Source of the DNA: Planctomycetota bacterium
GTDB lineage: Bacteria; Planctomycetota; Phycisphaerae; Phycisphaerales; SM1A02
Direction: 5' to 3'
Assembly (NCBI GenBank): GCA_014381385.1
Contig: JACNLR010000088.1
Location: 1-10,481 of the forward strand
DNA length: 10,481 nt
The notes under the pieces were generated by a model. The model saw only the letters and a program-made list of their open reading frames with translations. It was not told where the DNA came from and did no database searches. Both the position numbers and the translations under genes were made by a program. Numbering within the stretch: position 1 is the first letter of the stretch; every line of letters begins with the position of its first letter. Below, in pieces: positions 1-7,116 of this stretch.

Positions 1-734
1 ACTGGGTCCCCGCCCATTGCAGGGTCAAAAATACCAATGCCAACAGCTCGCACAACAATCAAAAGAAGAAGGGTAATGCCAACGACCGGTGTCGCAAGCA
101 CCTGAATGATTGCTGTTGCGTAGGTGCCCCAAAGGAACAGCGGCATTTTGAACCATGTCATCCCCTTTGGGCGAAGCCTATGAATCGTGACTATAAAGTT
201 CATTCCAGTAAAGATGGAACTAAAGCCAAGAATAAACGCACCAATCAACGCGGGAATGACGCCACCCATCGAAGATGCTTTATCAATACTGTATGGGGTA
301 TAGAACGTCCAGCCAGTATCAATCCCGCCTGTACCAAGCGCAATCAAAAAGAAAACGAGTCCAAAAACCCAAAGGTACCAACTAAACAAGTTCAGTTTGG
401 GAAAGGCAACGTCTTTTGCGCCGAGCATAATGGGCAAGACGAAATTACCAAGCGCCGCTGGTATCGCGGGAATAATAACAAGGAAGACCATAATTGCACC
501 ATGCACTGTGAATGCTTGGTTGTACTGGTCTTGCGTCATAAAAGTGCCTTCTGGAGTGAGCAGTTGGAACCGAAGCAACATTGCAAAAATGCCACCCAAT
601 AAAAAGGCAATCAAAACACACACCAAATACATCACGCCAATTCGCTTATGGTCAAGCGTAAACAGCCAAGACTTAATGCCTTTCGTGTGGTTTAGATAGT
701 TGTCATTTGGATTTGTAGTTGTCAATGTTGTCAT
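1..734 (-). CDS. coxA: Cytochrome c oxidase subunit I, caa3/aa3 type (3' end cut by window)
   Basis: Catalytic subunit of the haem-copper oxidase, an integral membrane protein that reduces oxygen to water and pumps protons. The ATG at 732-734 opens a frame that runs to the left edge; 244 residues are visible. AAGG lies 8 bases upstream of the ATG, which follows the coxB stop codon by 2 bases. The N-terminus has the family signature WLFTLDHKRIG at about 23-33. His78 in FTVHGAIMVF is the expected low-spin haem a ligand in helix II. N97, D108 and N115 in the segment GNFVLP...GAKDVAFPKLN match the Asn/Asp/Asn set of the D proton channel in A-type oxidases. The fragment ends at DPAMGGDP, just before the helix VI region where the CuB ligands begin, so the active site and the A1/A2 subtype cannot be read here. 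The identity as an A-family subunit I is secure. Confidence 0.96.
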   Translation of the reverse strand, partial: MTTLTTTNPNDNYLNHTKGIKSWLFTLDHKRIGVMYLVCVLIAFLLGGIFAMLLRFQLLTPEGTFMTQDQYNQAFTVHGAIMVFLVIIPAIPAALGNFVLPIMLGAKDVAFPKLNLFSWYLWVFGLVFFLIALGTGGIDTGWTFYTPYSIDKASSMGGVIPALIGAFILGFSSIFTGMNFIVTIHRLRPKGMTWFKMPLFLWGTYATAIIQVLATPVVGITLLLLIVVRAVGIGIFDPAMGGDP

Positions 735-736
735 CG

Positions 737-1825
737 TTATTGCCTTGGTGTTCCATCAGGGTTCACGGTGATGTTACCCTCTGCGTCTGTAAGTTCATTG
801 AGATGCTTAAACATCTCAATAATTGCTGTAATTTGTTTGTCTTTTAACTGCCCTTGGAAAGATGGCATAGAGCCAAGGTATCCCTGAACTATATGCCCTT
901 GTGGATCAACTATTGAAGAACGAATATAGTTTTCTGGCACTTCGTAGGTCGTAGCTTCCCCGAGAAGGGAGGAAAGTTTTTCGCCAGAAGTAAAAGTAAT
1001 GTTACCGTCCTTGCAACGGTCCCACAAGCCTTTAAATGATGGGCCAGTACTTTCAGTTCCGTCAAGCGTATGGCATGATTGGCACCTGTTATACAAACGG
1101 TTTATTGCATACGCTGGAAGTTGACCAACGGTCATGTCTTCGTATTCACTTGCGAGTTTTACCATCGTTGGCTCAAATTCGTCAGTTGGCACGACGTGTA
1201 CTGTTGCGATCATCTTTGAGTGATCCTTGCCACAATACTCTGTGCAGTTCAAACTGTAGTCGCCAACTGCCGTTGCTTCGAACCATAATGAAGTGTACCG
1301 ACCAGGAATTACATCCATTTTTACTCTGAAGTCTGGAATCCAAACGCTGTGCAATACATCGTTGGAAGTCATAAGTAGGCGCACCGGAGTATTCACAGGA
1401 ACAGTCAATTCCGCAACTTGCGTTGCGCCGTATTTTGGATGTTCAAACGTCCACGACCATTTTTGCCCCGTCACCTGCACTTCGTACGAACCTTCTGGTG
1501 CTTCGCGCAAATTCAAATATCCACGCATACCAACGGTGAAAATCACCACGACGAGTAGCAACGGAATAATCGTCCAAGTCAACTCGAGCGCGGTGTTATG
1601 CGTTGGACCTTGCACAACAATATCGTGCCCCCTGCGGCGGTACTTAATCATAAAAATAATCAAGGCCGCAGTAATTCCAAAAAAGAACACATAGCAAATC
1701 CATGTAATGACAAAGAACGTAAAGTCAACGCTTTGTGCAACTGTCGAAGCCTGTTTAGGTAACCAGAAGTTCGCAGGAGCACCTTGCGAGGTTGATGCGA
1801 ATAAAGATGTAAGTATCGAGAACAT
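737..1825 (-). CDS. coxB: Cytochrome c oxidase subunit II with fused cytochrome c domain (caa3 type)
   Basis: Electron-entry subunit of the terminal oxidase, 362 residues. Two membrane helices are visible at about 32-60 and 82-101, after a short hydrophobic N-terminus. The periplasmic cupredoxin domain follows, with the aromatic patch KWSWTFEHP at 122-130 and a complete CuA ligand set: H159, C194, E196, C198, H202 and M205 (CTEYCGKDHSKM). A C-terminal cytochrome c domain begins near 235: CQSCH at 248-252 binds haem c covalently, and M320 in LGSMPSF is the probable sixth ligand. This fusion defines the caa3 layout, in which electrons reach CuA through the built-in haem c. The ATG overlaps the SCO stop codon by one base (TAATG). 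The Shine-Dalgarno sequence is weak (GGA about 11 bases away), so translation probably depends on coupling. The stop codon lies 2 bases before coxA. No expected ligand is missing. Confidence 0.97.
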   Translation of the reverse strand: MFSILTSLFASTSQGAPANFWLPKQASTVAQSVDFTFFVITWICYVFFFGITAALIIFMIKYRRRGHDIVVQGPTHNTALELTWTIIPLLLVVVIFTVGMRGYLNLREAPEGSYEVQVTGQKWSWTFEHPKYGATQVAELTVPVNTPVRLLMTSNDVLHSVWIPDFRVKMDVIPGRYTSLWFEATAVGDYSLNCTEYCGKDHSKMIATVHVVPTDEFEPTMVKLASEYEDMTVGQLPAYAINRLYNRCQSCHTLDGTESTGPSFKGLWDRCKDGNITFTSGEKLSSLLGEATTYEVPENYIRSSIVDPQGHIVQGYLGSMPSFQGQLKDKQITAIIEMFKHLNELTDAEGNITVNPDGTPRQ

Positions 1826-2685
1826 TATGAATTTGTTCCATCCGAGTTGTTTTGTGATTTCTTTAAGCGATCAGAAGACGTAAAGCCAAGAACAGCGAGG
1901 CCACCTCCTAATACAACAAGCATCAATACACCACCCGTACGCATTAGTTTCCACGCAACTGGCGTGTAACTATTGCTGTCGGGATCGTATTGAAAACAAT
2001 TAAAGAGAAGAAATTTGTCGAGCGTTGTGCCAATTCGCCCCTCTGACGCCTCAATAAGAGCGAAACGAAGGTCTTGCCCTCTGAACTGTACGTCATTCAT
2101 GTACTTTGAAATGCGCCCATCGGGTGTAATAAAAATAATGGATGCCGTGTGGTGAAACTCGCCCGTGTTGGGATCAAACACATACCCAAAACCAAGCGTG
2201 TCAGCTAACTTTGTAATGTTCTTTTGTTCGCCTGTAAGGAAGTGCCAACCCTTTTCAGCACCCTCCCGATCGTAGTGACCAAGATACCCCTCTTTGTTTT
2301 TCTTTGCCAGTGGTGGCTTCTCGTCGGGATTGATACTAAGCGTAACAACATCAAATTCATCGCCGAGTGTCCAGTCCATTTCCTCAAGACCAGTTGTCAA
2401 TCCATTGAGCGTTAAACTGCAAAGCATTGGACACTTGTAATAGTTTAGTGTCAGGATTACTGGCTTTTCATTATTGAAGTATTGACCAAGAACGACATCG
2501 TTTCCTTCTTCATCAACAAACGTTAACTCAAGAGGAATACGTTCGTCTAAATGTTCTGTAATACCTACGCCTTCAAGGGCGTCTATTTTTTCATCTGCAA
2601 ATGTTGGCCCCGCGACAAGTGGTGCTGACAACACGCCAACCGAAGCAGCGAGAATTACAAAACAAGTTGGACGCAAAGAGTACAT
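1825..2685 (-). CDS. SCO1/SenC family copper chaperone with C-terminal membrane helix
   Basis: Thioredoxin-fold protein expected to deliver copper to, or reduce, the CuA site of the adjacent CoxB; it acts on the periplasmic side of the membrane. It has 286 residues. Residues 1-30 look like a signal peptide or anchor (hydrophobic 8-26, then GPTFADEK). The copper/redox motif is YKCPMLC with C85 and C89. H178 or H179 in EFHHTASIIFITPDG supplies the conserved histidine. Beyond the usual SCO fold there is an extension with NCFQYDP at 229-235 (extra cysteine C230), followed by a hydrophobic helix at about 250-268 and a hydrophilic tail, so the protein is probably held in the membrane from its C-terminus. 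The start codon has AGGA only about 16 bases upstream, a poor distance, but no other methionine precedes the domain. It starts 3 bases after the preceding small gene and its stop overlaps the coxB start by one base. Confidence 0.93.
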   Translation of the reverse strand: MYSLRPTCFVILAASVGVLSAPLVAGPTFADEKIDALEGVGITEHLDERIPLELTFVDEEGNDVVLGQYFNNEKPVILTLNYYKCPMLCSLTLNGLTTGLEEMDWTLGDEFDVVTLSINPDEKPPLAKKNKEGYLGHYDREGAEKGWHFLTGEQKNITKLADTLGFGYVFDPNTGEFHHTASIIFITPDGRISKYMNDVQFRGQDLRFALIEASEGRIGTTLDKFLLFNCFQYDPDSNSYTPVAWKLMRTGGVLMLVVLGGGLAVLGFTSSDRLKKSQNNSDGTNS

Positions 2686-2688
2686 TTT

Positions 2689-3030
2689 TTATCTAGTATT
2701 TCCTGCAATTATATTCATAGCATCGTTGATTGGAAGTACCAACCTACTCGTTTCCTCACCACTTACTTCATCGTGCTCTGAAACCCAGTGCGCTGATTCA
2801 AGAAGCACTGCATGTTGCGCATCACGGACCATGTCACGTTGCTCGTAGCGTATGTTTATTCTTTTGTCCAACGCTTCAGAACTTGCAGCGCGGTAATAAA
2901 TGCCACATGCAATTGCAACTGTTGCAATCATGAGAAAGCTGCCACCGATGCCAATTGCCCACGTTGCGTAACCGTCTGGGTCTTCGTGGTCTTCGACTTC
3001 TACATTTGATTGTCCGTGTGTGTGACTCAT
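2689..3030 (-). CDS. Small single-helix membrane protein of unknown function in the ACIII-caa3 operon
   Basis: I do not recognise an established function. The 113-residue product has a short histidine- and acid-rich N-terminus (SHTHG, then VEVEDHEDPDG), one membrane helix at about 23-46, and a charged region of some 65 residues that probably lies outside the membrane. That region looks alpha-helical to about residue 83 and ends in a conserved-looking motif LPINDAMNII at 99-108. From memory, similar small proteins ending in an IPIDRAM-like motif occur next to SCO and cytochrome oxidase genes in Planctomycetota and relatives; I could not check this. An AGAGG at 3036-3040 sits 5 bases before the ATG. 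The gene is 9 bases from actF and 3 bases from the SCO gene, so it is certainly co-transcribed. It could be an accessory ACIII subunit, a supercomplex linker between ACIII and the oxidase, or an assembly factor. The reading frame is well supported; the role is not. Confidence 0.85.
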   Translation of the reverse strand: MSHTHGQSNVEVEDHEDPDGYATWAIGIGGSFLMIATVAIACGIYYRAASSEALDKRINIRYEQRDMVRDAQHAVLLESAHWVSEHDEVSGEETSRLVLPINDAMNIIAGNTR

Positions 3031-3033
3031 AAT

Positions 3034-3040
3034 TTCCTCT
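3034..3040 (-). promoter_or_regulatory. Ribosome binding site of the 113-residue gene
   Basis: The minus strand reads AGAGGAA here, with AGAGG 5 bases before the ATG at 3028-3030. It fills the 9-base gap after actF and touches the last base of the actF stop codon. It is one of the stronger sites in the operon and supports the small gene as real and independently initiated. Confidence 0.75.
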
Positions 3041-4317
3041 TATGCGTTTTCGAAATGCAATGCCTCGTCGAGCCGTGGATCTGCTGTTGCAACTAAGTTG
3101 CACTTACGTAAATTAATCAGTGTTCCTCCGAGCACCAAGGAGACCATCGCGATTAAGCAGGTAAAGTTAAGAACAGTAAAGCCGTAGCCAATTTCTGAAG
3201 CTGTAATATTGTTTGCAAGTTCGTTGTATGTTTTTGCAGTAGAAATTGCTTCCTCTGGGACAACAGGCATAACGAGCCAATAGATGTCTACGAAGAACAT
3301 CAACAAAAGCCATGCTGAGATAATAGGAAGTGGCGATCGCCAACGTTTTGTCCAACGCGTAATCAATAACACGAATGGAATAAGGAAATGCCCAAAGAGA
3401 AGTACTAAAGAAACAACTCCCCAACCACCTAATTGGCGAGTCATGTACCAATTTGTTTCCACAGGCAAGTTTGCATACCAAATCAACATGTATTGGCTAA
3501 ACGCGATGTATGCCCAGAACACAACTCCGATGCCAAAGAGCCACTTACCAAGATCATGGTAATGCTCTGTTGTAATAGATTTTTGTATATGACCAGTTTT
3601 TTGAAGGAACCGAGCGAGCAAAATTATGAGTGCAAAGAAGCCACACATACAAGATACCCAGTAATACACGGCAAACATCGTACTGAACCAGCGCGGTTGC
3701 AGTGTCATAATCCAGTCAATCGATGCGTAGCTCTGCGTAAACGCAAAAAGAATCATGCAAAGAGGTGCCCACTTTTGCATTTTGTGCGTCCACTTCACAT
3801 CCCCGTCACTGTCTTGCGCAGTTGACCATTTAAAGTACAGCGTGCCAATGATTGTCCACGTTGCTAAGTAAAAGATTGCTCTTATAGACCAAAAGGTCGG
3901 CGAGAGGTAACCGGCTTTCGCATGAAGCAAGTGGTCCGTTTCCATGAGGTGTGTATCGCCCCACTCATACAATATCGAACCATCTCCCTTAAGTACCAGA
4001 ATGAGAATTGGCACAAAGAGCATCCAGAGCCACGTTAAATTTTTTGCGATTCCCTCTGCCAAACGCCGTACGGAAACACTCCAACCCGAACGTGTCATGT
4101 GTTGCAACAAAACAAAGAAAAGCGCACCTAAACAGAGTCCTAGCGCAACCATGAAGCCAACCAGATAGGACTTCCAAAAAGTGTTCCACCCTTCGCCACT
4201 TCCAAGTGCTGCGCTTAAACCAAGTGATGCAAGCCCAACAATTGAAAGGATTGGTCCTAATCTCGCCGCAATACCATGTAGGCGAATGTTGTCGTTTTTT
4301 ATGTCTGCAACTCTCAC
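3040..4317 (-). CDS. actF: Alternative complex III subunit ActF (NrfD/PsrC-like membrane protein)
   Basis: Integral membrane subunit of ACIII, a distant paralogue of ActC. Of 425 residues, most lie in about ten hydrophobic helices (roughly 21-40, 50-74, 94-111, 142-165, 188-208, 213-238, 257-281, 298-320, 329-352 and one near 375-400). Segments I associate with this family are HLLHAKAGYLSP (129-140), SYASIDWIMTLQPRWFSTMFA (196-216, in parts) and FSQYMLIWYANLP (273-285). In known ACIII structures ActF packs with the ActD and ActE side of the complex and may contribute to proton movement. It carries no cofactor motif. The start is GTG at 4315-4317, which overlaps the actE stop codon as GTGA. 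A strong AAGGGAG at 6 bases spacing supports this rare start, and no ATG nearby keeps the N-terminus. The 113-residue gene follows after 9 bases. Confidence 0.95.
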   Translation of the reverse strand: MRVADIKNDNIRLHGIAARLGPILSIVGLASLGLSAALGSGEGWNTFWKSYLVGFMVALGLCLGALFFVLLQHMTRSGWSVSVRRLAEGIAKNLTWLWMLFVPILILVLKGDGSILYEWGDTHLMETDHLLHAKAGYLSPTFWSIRAIFYLATWTIIGTLYFKWSTAQDSDGDVKWTHKMQKWAPLCMILFAFTQSYASIDWIMTLQPRWFSTMFAVYYWVSCMCGFFALIILLARFLQKTGHIQKSITTEHYHDLGKWLFGIGVVFWAYIAFSQYMLIWYANLPVETNWYMTRQLGGWGVVSLVLLFGHFLIPFVLLITRWTKRWRSPLPIISAWLLLMFFVDIYWLVMPVVPEEAISTAKTYNELANNITASEIGYGFTVLNFTCLIAMVSLVLGGTLINLRKCNLVATADPRLDEALHFENA

Positions 4318-5066
4318 TCGTTGCTCCCTTCGCTTACTGATTTGCGTGTTAGCGATTCAGCGTTTGGAACCATCGATGGATCTGCGTCTTGCGAAAGTTG
4401 CAACGCTTTCATGTATGCCACTATCGCCCATCGGTCTTCTGTAGAAATTTGCGAACCGTATGCCGCCATTGTCCGGACACCGTTCGTAAGACTGTTAAAC
4501 AATTGGCCGACTGTTTGGGCTTTAATTGCCTCTTCATGCAAGTTCTTTGGGGCGACCCAAGATGTACCGTTGACACCAGTTTCGACAAGCTGGGTTGCGC
4601 GATGGTGAATAAGTCCGTCTCCAAAACCAGCAGCACCATGACACGGCGAGCAAAAAATGTTAAATTGACCTTGCCCTCGAAGAAGCAACTCGTGGTCAAC
4701 CGCAATCGAACTAGGGTACGTACTTGCCCACTCACCATCAGCCACACCCATATATAAGTGCGTATCATCAGCCATTCCATTGCGTGCAATCGTGCCTTCA
4801 ACTCTTGGGCGCATTGCTCGACCATCTAGGAAAAGTGCGTTTGCTTCTTGCGAAGCATATTTGGGTTGGTTATCCATGTTTTGTATGAAATGTATCCGAG
4901 GCTTGTCGCTAAATGCTGTGCGTGCCCTGAAAATTAATGCGAGTGGAATTGTGGCAGCGCATGTAACTACAATCGCTGACCACTTGATCCAAAGTGGCAA
5001 TTCCTTCAAGTCAGCAAGGAATGGCTTCGCAAGATCTTCAATTATTTGTTTTACTAAGTTTCCCAT
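4314..5066 (-). CDS. actE: Alternative complex III subunit ActE (membrane-anchored monohaem cytochrome c)
   Basis: Periplasmic cytochrome c subunit of ACIII, 250 residues. The N-terminus has an amphipathic stretch and then one membrane helix at about 25-46. The segment MDNQPKY at 64-70 and the following GRAMRPRVEGTIARN (82-96) are typical of ActE. The haem c motif is CSPCH at 139-143. The distal ligand is probably M200 in RTMAAYGSQI, where the usual MPAYG has alanine in place of proline. DRWAIVAYMKALQ at 211-223 is the C-terminal cytochrome c helix. In the family this haem takes electrons from the ActA/ActB part and is a candidate exit point to an oxidase. The family copies I recall have a lipidated cysteine just before the MxDQPKY region; here there is a membrane helix instead, and C36 inside it is a poor lipobox (VVTC). 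The start overlaps the actD stop as TAATG, with GGAA about 6 bases upstream. Confidence 0.95.
   Translation of the reverse strand: MGNLVKQIIEDLAKPFLADLKELPLWIKWSAIVVTCAATIPLALIFRARTAFSDKPRIHFIQNMDNQPKYASQEANALFLDGRAMRPRVEGTIARNGMADDTHLYMGVADGEWASTYPSSIAVDHELLLRGQGQFNIFCSPCHGAAGFGDGLIHHRATQLVETGVNGTSWVAPKNLHEEAIKAQTVGQLFNSLTNGVRTMAAYGSQISTEDRWAIVAYMKALQLSQDADPSMVPNAESLTRKSVSEGSNE
4324..4330 (-). promoter_or_regulatory. Ribosome binding site supporting the GTG start of actF
   Basis: The minus strand reads AAGGGAG, with 6 bases between it and the GTG at 4315-4317. It lies inside the end of actE, so actF translation can begin from ribosomes finishing actE. The good match and spacing decide in favour of the GTG codon as the actF start. 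Confidence 0.8.
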
Positions 5067-5659
5067 TATTTTTCCAACGCAATTACTGTTTCTGGGTTGA
5101 GCGATTGCAAAAATGTCTCAACGTCTTCATGACTAAACTTGGGATCACGTGCTTCAATGATGAGGAAGAACCTGTCATCAGTTGCGCGGGATAATGCTTC
5201 GTGCTTAAGCGTTGGATGGTAGAACATCGGCAACTTATTCAAAAATAAGGTCCCAAAGACTGCAGTCAATGCAGAAAACAAAACCGTCATTTCAAATGCA
5301 ACTGGCACAAAGGCGGCTGCGCCAAGAAGTGGTTTGCCAGATACATCAAATTGATATCCCACAAGTGGAACAAGTGCCCAAATATCAAATTCCAATGAGT
5401 TTGTAAAAATTTGCAGAACACATGCGGCAATCAAGCCCATCATGCCACCGAAGAATACGAGAATTGGAAGAATTGTCATCTTCACGCCCATTGCGCGATC
5501 GAGACCGTGCACAGGGAACGGAACTTGGCAATCAAACCATTTAAAACCTGCGGATTTTGTCTTTTCAGCAGCATGATATATATCAGGGGTTGTCGTGAAC
5601 TCCGCAGCCAAACCATAGAGATCTTTGCGGGCAACATTGTTTGAAGTTACTTCGCTCAT
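5066..5659 (-). CDS. actD: Alternative complex III subunit ActD (DUF3341 membrane protein)
   Basis: Small integral membrane subunit of ACIII, 197 residues, matching the DUF3341 family in layout and length. The N-terminal soluble part has LYGLAAEF at 14-21 and the family signature PFPVHGLDRAMG at 47-58. Two membrane helices follow at about 62-84 and 114-140, then NKLPMFYHP at 141-149 and a soluble tail with an alpha-beta pattern (RFFLIIEARD at 163-172). No cofactor-binding motif is present; its role in the complex is structural, between ActF and the ActC/ActB side. The start overlaps the actC stop by four bases (ATGA) and has the best Shine-Dalgarno sequence in the window. The stop overlaps the actE start by one base. 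Confidence 0.94.
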   Translation of the reverse strand: MSEVTSNNVARKDLYGLAAEFTTTPDIYHAAEKTKSAGFKWFDCQVPFPVHGLDRAMGVKMTILPILVFFGGMMGLIAACVLQIFTNSLEFDIWALVPLVGYQFDVSGKPLLGAAAFVPVAFEMTVLFSALTAVFGTLFLNKLPMFYHPTLKHEALSRATDDRFFLIIEARDPKFSHEDVETFLQSLNPETVIALEK

Positions 5660-7116
5660 TCGTCTTCCTCCGCTACTTCAGCTTGAGCATCGGTTTCACT
5701 TGTCATTTCGTTATAACTGTGTCCGTGTCCGTGCGGGTCAGCGATTGGCATGATTGCTTTAAGTTCCGCTATCGCCAAGATTGGTAGGTAACGAATAAAC
5801 AACAGGAAGAAGGTCATAAAGAGACCAAAACTTCCAAAGAATGTCAGCACGTCAACCCATGTTGGCTCATACATACCCCAACTGCTTGGCAAGAAGTCGT
5901 TCGCGAGGGAGGTGACAACAATCACAAACCGCTCGAACCACATGCCGACATTAACAAGCAACGATGCAGTAAAGATGATTGCAATATTATTTCGTGCCTT
6001 CTTAAACCAGAATATTTGCGGAGTAATAACATTGCAACTCACCATAATCCAGTACGCCCAACTATACGGCCCAAAGGCTCGGTTAATAAAGGTGAAGGAT
6101 TCATATATTTCACCGCTATACCAAGCTATGAAGAATTCCATTGAATACGCGTAACCGACTATAGAGCCAGTAAACAAGACAATCTTGCACATATTGTCGA
6201 GATGGCGCATCGTGATGAAATTTTTCAAACCCCACAATTGCCGTGCTGGAATTGCGAGTGTCATTACCATCGCAAACCCAGAAAAAATTGCACCAGCAAC
6301 AAAGTACGGCGGGAAAATGGTCGTATGCCAACCGGGAAGTTGTGCTACTGCAAAGTCAAACGAAACAACACTATGCACTGAAAGCACCAGTGGCGTTGCA
6401 AGTGCTGCTAGTAGCAAGTACGCGCGTTCGTAACGGTGCCAGTGGCGCATGCTTCCACGCCAGCCAAGCGAAACAATGCCATACACAACTTGTTTTGTTT
6501 TTGTTGTTGCACGGTCTCGCATAGTTGCAAGGTCGGGCACCATTCCTAAATACCAAAACAACAGCGAAACGGTGAAATACGTGCCAACCGCAAAAACATC
6601 CCACAAGAGCGGACTTCTAAACTGTGGCCACATGTCCATCTGGTTCGGAATTGGGAAGAGCCAATACGCAAGCCAAATACGACCAACATGGATTCCGGGG
6701 AACGTACCCGCGCAGATAACTGCAAAAATAGTCATCGCTTCTGCAAACCTGTTAATCGCCGTTCGCCACTTTTGTCTAAAGAGGAAAAGGATCGCTGAAA
6801 TCAATGTGCCAGCGTGACCAATGCCAACCCAAAACACGAAGTTTACAATTGGGTAGCCCCACGCAACGGGGTTATTGTTACCCCAGACACCAACGCCTGT
6901 AAAGATGAGGTACCCAATCATCGCTCCAAGCATGGACATCATGGTGAACGACACAGCGAGTGCGAAGTACCACGATTTTGGTGGTTTTGCTGATTCGTTC
7001 GCCCGAAGAATATCCGTTGTTACCGAGCCGAAGTCCTTGTGGTTCAATATCAACTGGGGCCGATTCGAGGGATCTTCGCCTGTATTGTCAAAATTATTTA
7101 CTGGAACGGTTGTCAT
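5656..7116 (-). CDS. actC: Alternative complex III subunit ActC (NrfD/PsrC family, quinol-oxidising membrane subunit)
   Basis: Polytopic membrane subunit, 486 residues, with about ten hydrophobic helices between residues 48 and 450. ActC proteins form the quinol-binding pocket on the periplasmic side, below the ActB iron-sulphur domain, and pass electrons to ActB. Family features include a soluble N-terminus followed by PKSWYFAL (46-53), WVGIGHAGTLISAIL (96-110), FPGIHVGRIWLAYW (139-152) and VSFDFAVAQLPGWHTTIFPPY (251-271, in parts). H143 and D254 sit where quinone-site or proton-path residues might be expected, but that assignment is my inference. The C-terminus is hydrophilic: a histidine cluster DPHGHGHSYNE (460-470) and then an acidic tail ending EEDE. 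The ATG overlaps the actB stop by one base (TAATG), and the stop overlaps the actD start by four. Confidence 0.96.
   Translation of the reverse strand: MTTVPVNNFDNTGEDPSNRPQLILNHKDFGSVTTDILRANESAKPPKSWYFALAVSFTMMSMLGAMIGYLIFTGVGVWGNNNPVAWGYPIVNFVFWVGIGHAGTLISAILFLFRQKWRTAINRFAEAMTIFAVICAGTFPGIHVGRIWLAYWLFPIPNQMDMWPQFRSPLLWDVFAVGTYFTVSLLFWYLGMVPDLATMRDRATTKTKQVVYGIVSLGWRGSMRHWHRYERAYLLLAALATPLVLSVHSVVSFDFAVAQLPGWHTTIFPPYFVAGAIFSGFAMVMTLAIPARQLWGLKNFITMRHLDNMCKIVLFTGSIVGYAYSMEFFIAWYSGEIYESFTFINRAFGPYSWAYWIMVSCNVITPQIFWFKKARNNIAIIFTASLLVNVGMWFERFVIVVTSLANDFLPSSWGMYEPTWVDVLTFFGSFGLFMTFFLLFIRYLPILAIAELKAIMPIADPHGHGHSYNEMTSETDAQAEVAEEDE
5664..5671 (-). promoter_or_regulatory. Strong ribosome binding site of actD
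   Basis: The minus strand reads GGAGGAAG, with GGAGG 7 bases before the actD ATG at 5657-5659. It lies within the last codons of actC. It is the closest match to the anti-Shine-Dalgarno sequence that I noticed in the window. Confidence 0.8.

Noticed and set aside
180..602. Plus-strand open frame of 140 codons, and others such as 3433-3825, 6243-6524, 6875-7327 and 9657-10061
   Set aside because: All lie antisense within well-identified minus-strand genes. Their products are basic, cysteine-rich or low in structure and resemble no family I know; they look like shadows of the coding frame opposite.
3031..3039. Search of the largest intergenic gap for a promoter or terminator
   Set aside because: Nine bases, occupied by the Shine-Dalgarno sequence of the next gene; there is no room for either element.
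3332..3340. GCGATCGC palindrome, as in repeated motifs of some cyanobacterial genomes
   Set aside because: I noticed only one copy in the window, inside actF, where the codons explain it.
4314..5066. ActE as a lipoprotein modified at C36
   Set aside because: The residue before the cysteine is threonine, the preceding h-region is short, and the hydrophobic stretch continues well past C36, as expected for a membrane helix. It stays possible but unlikely.
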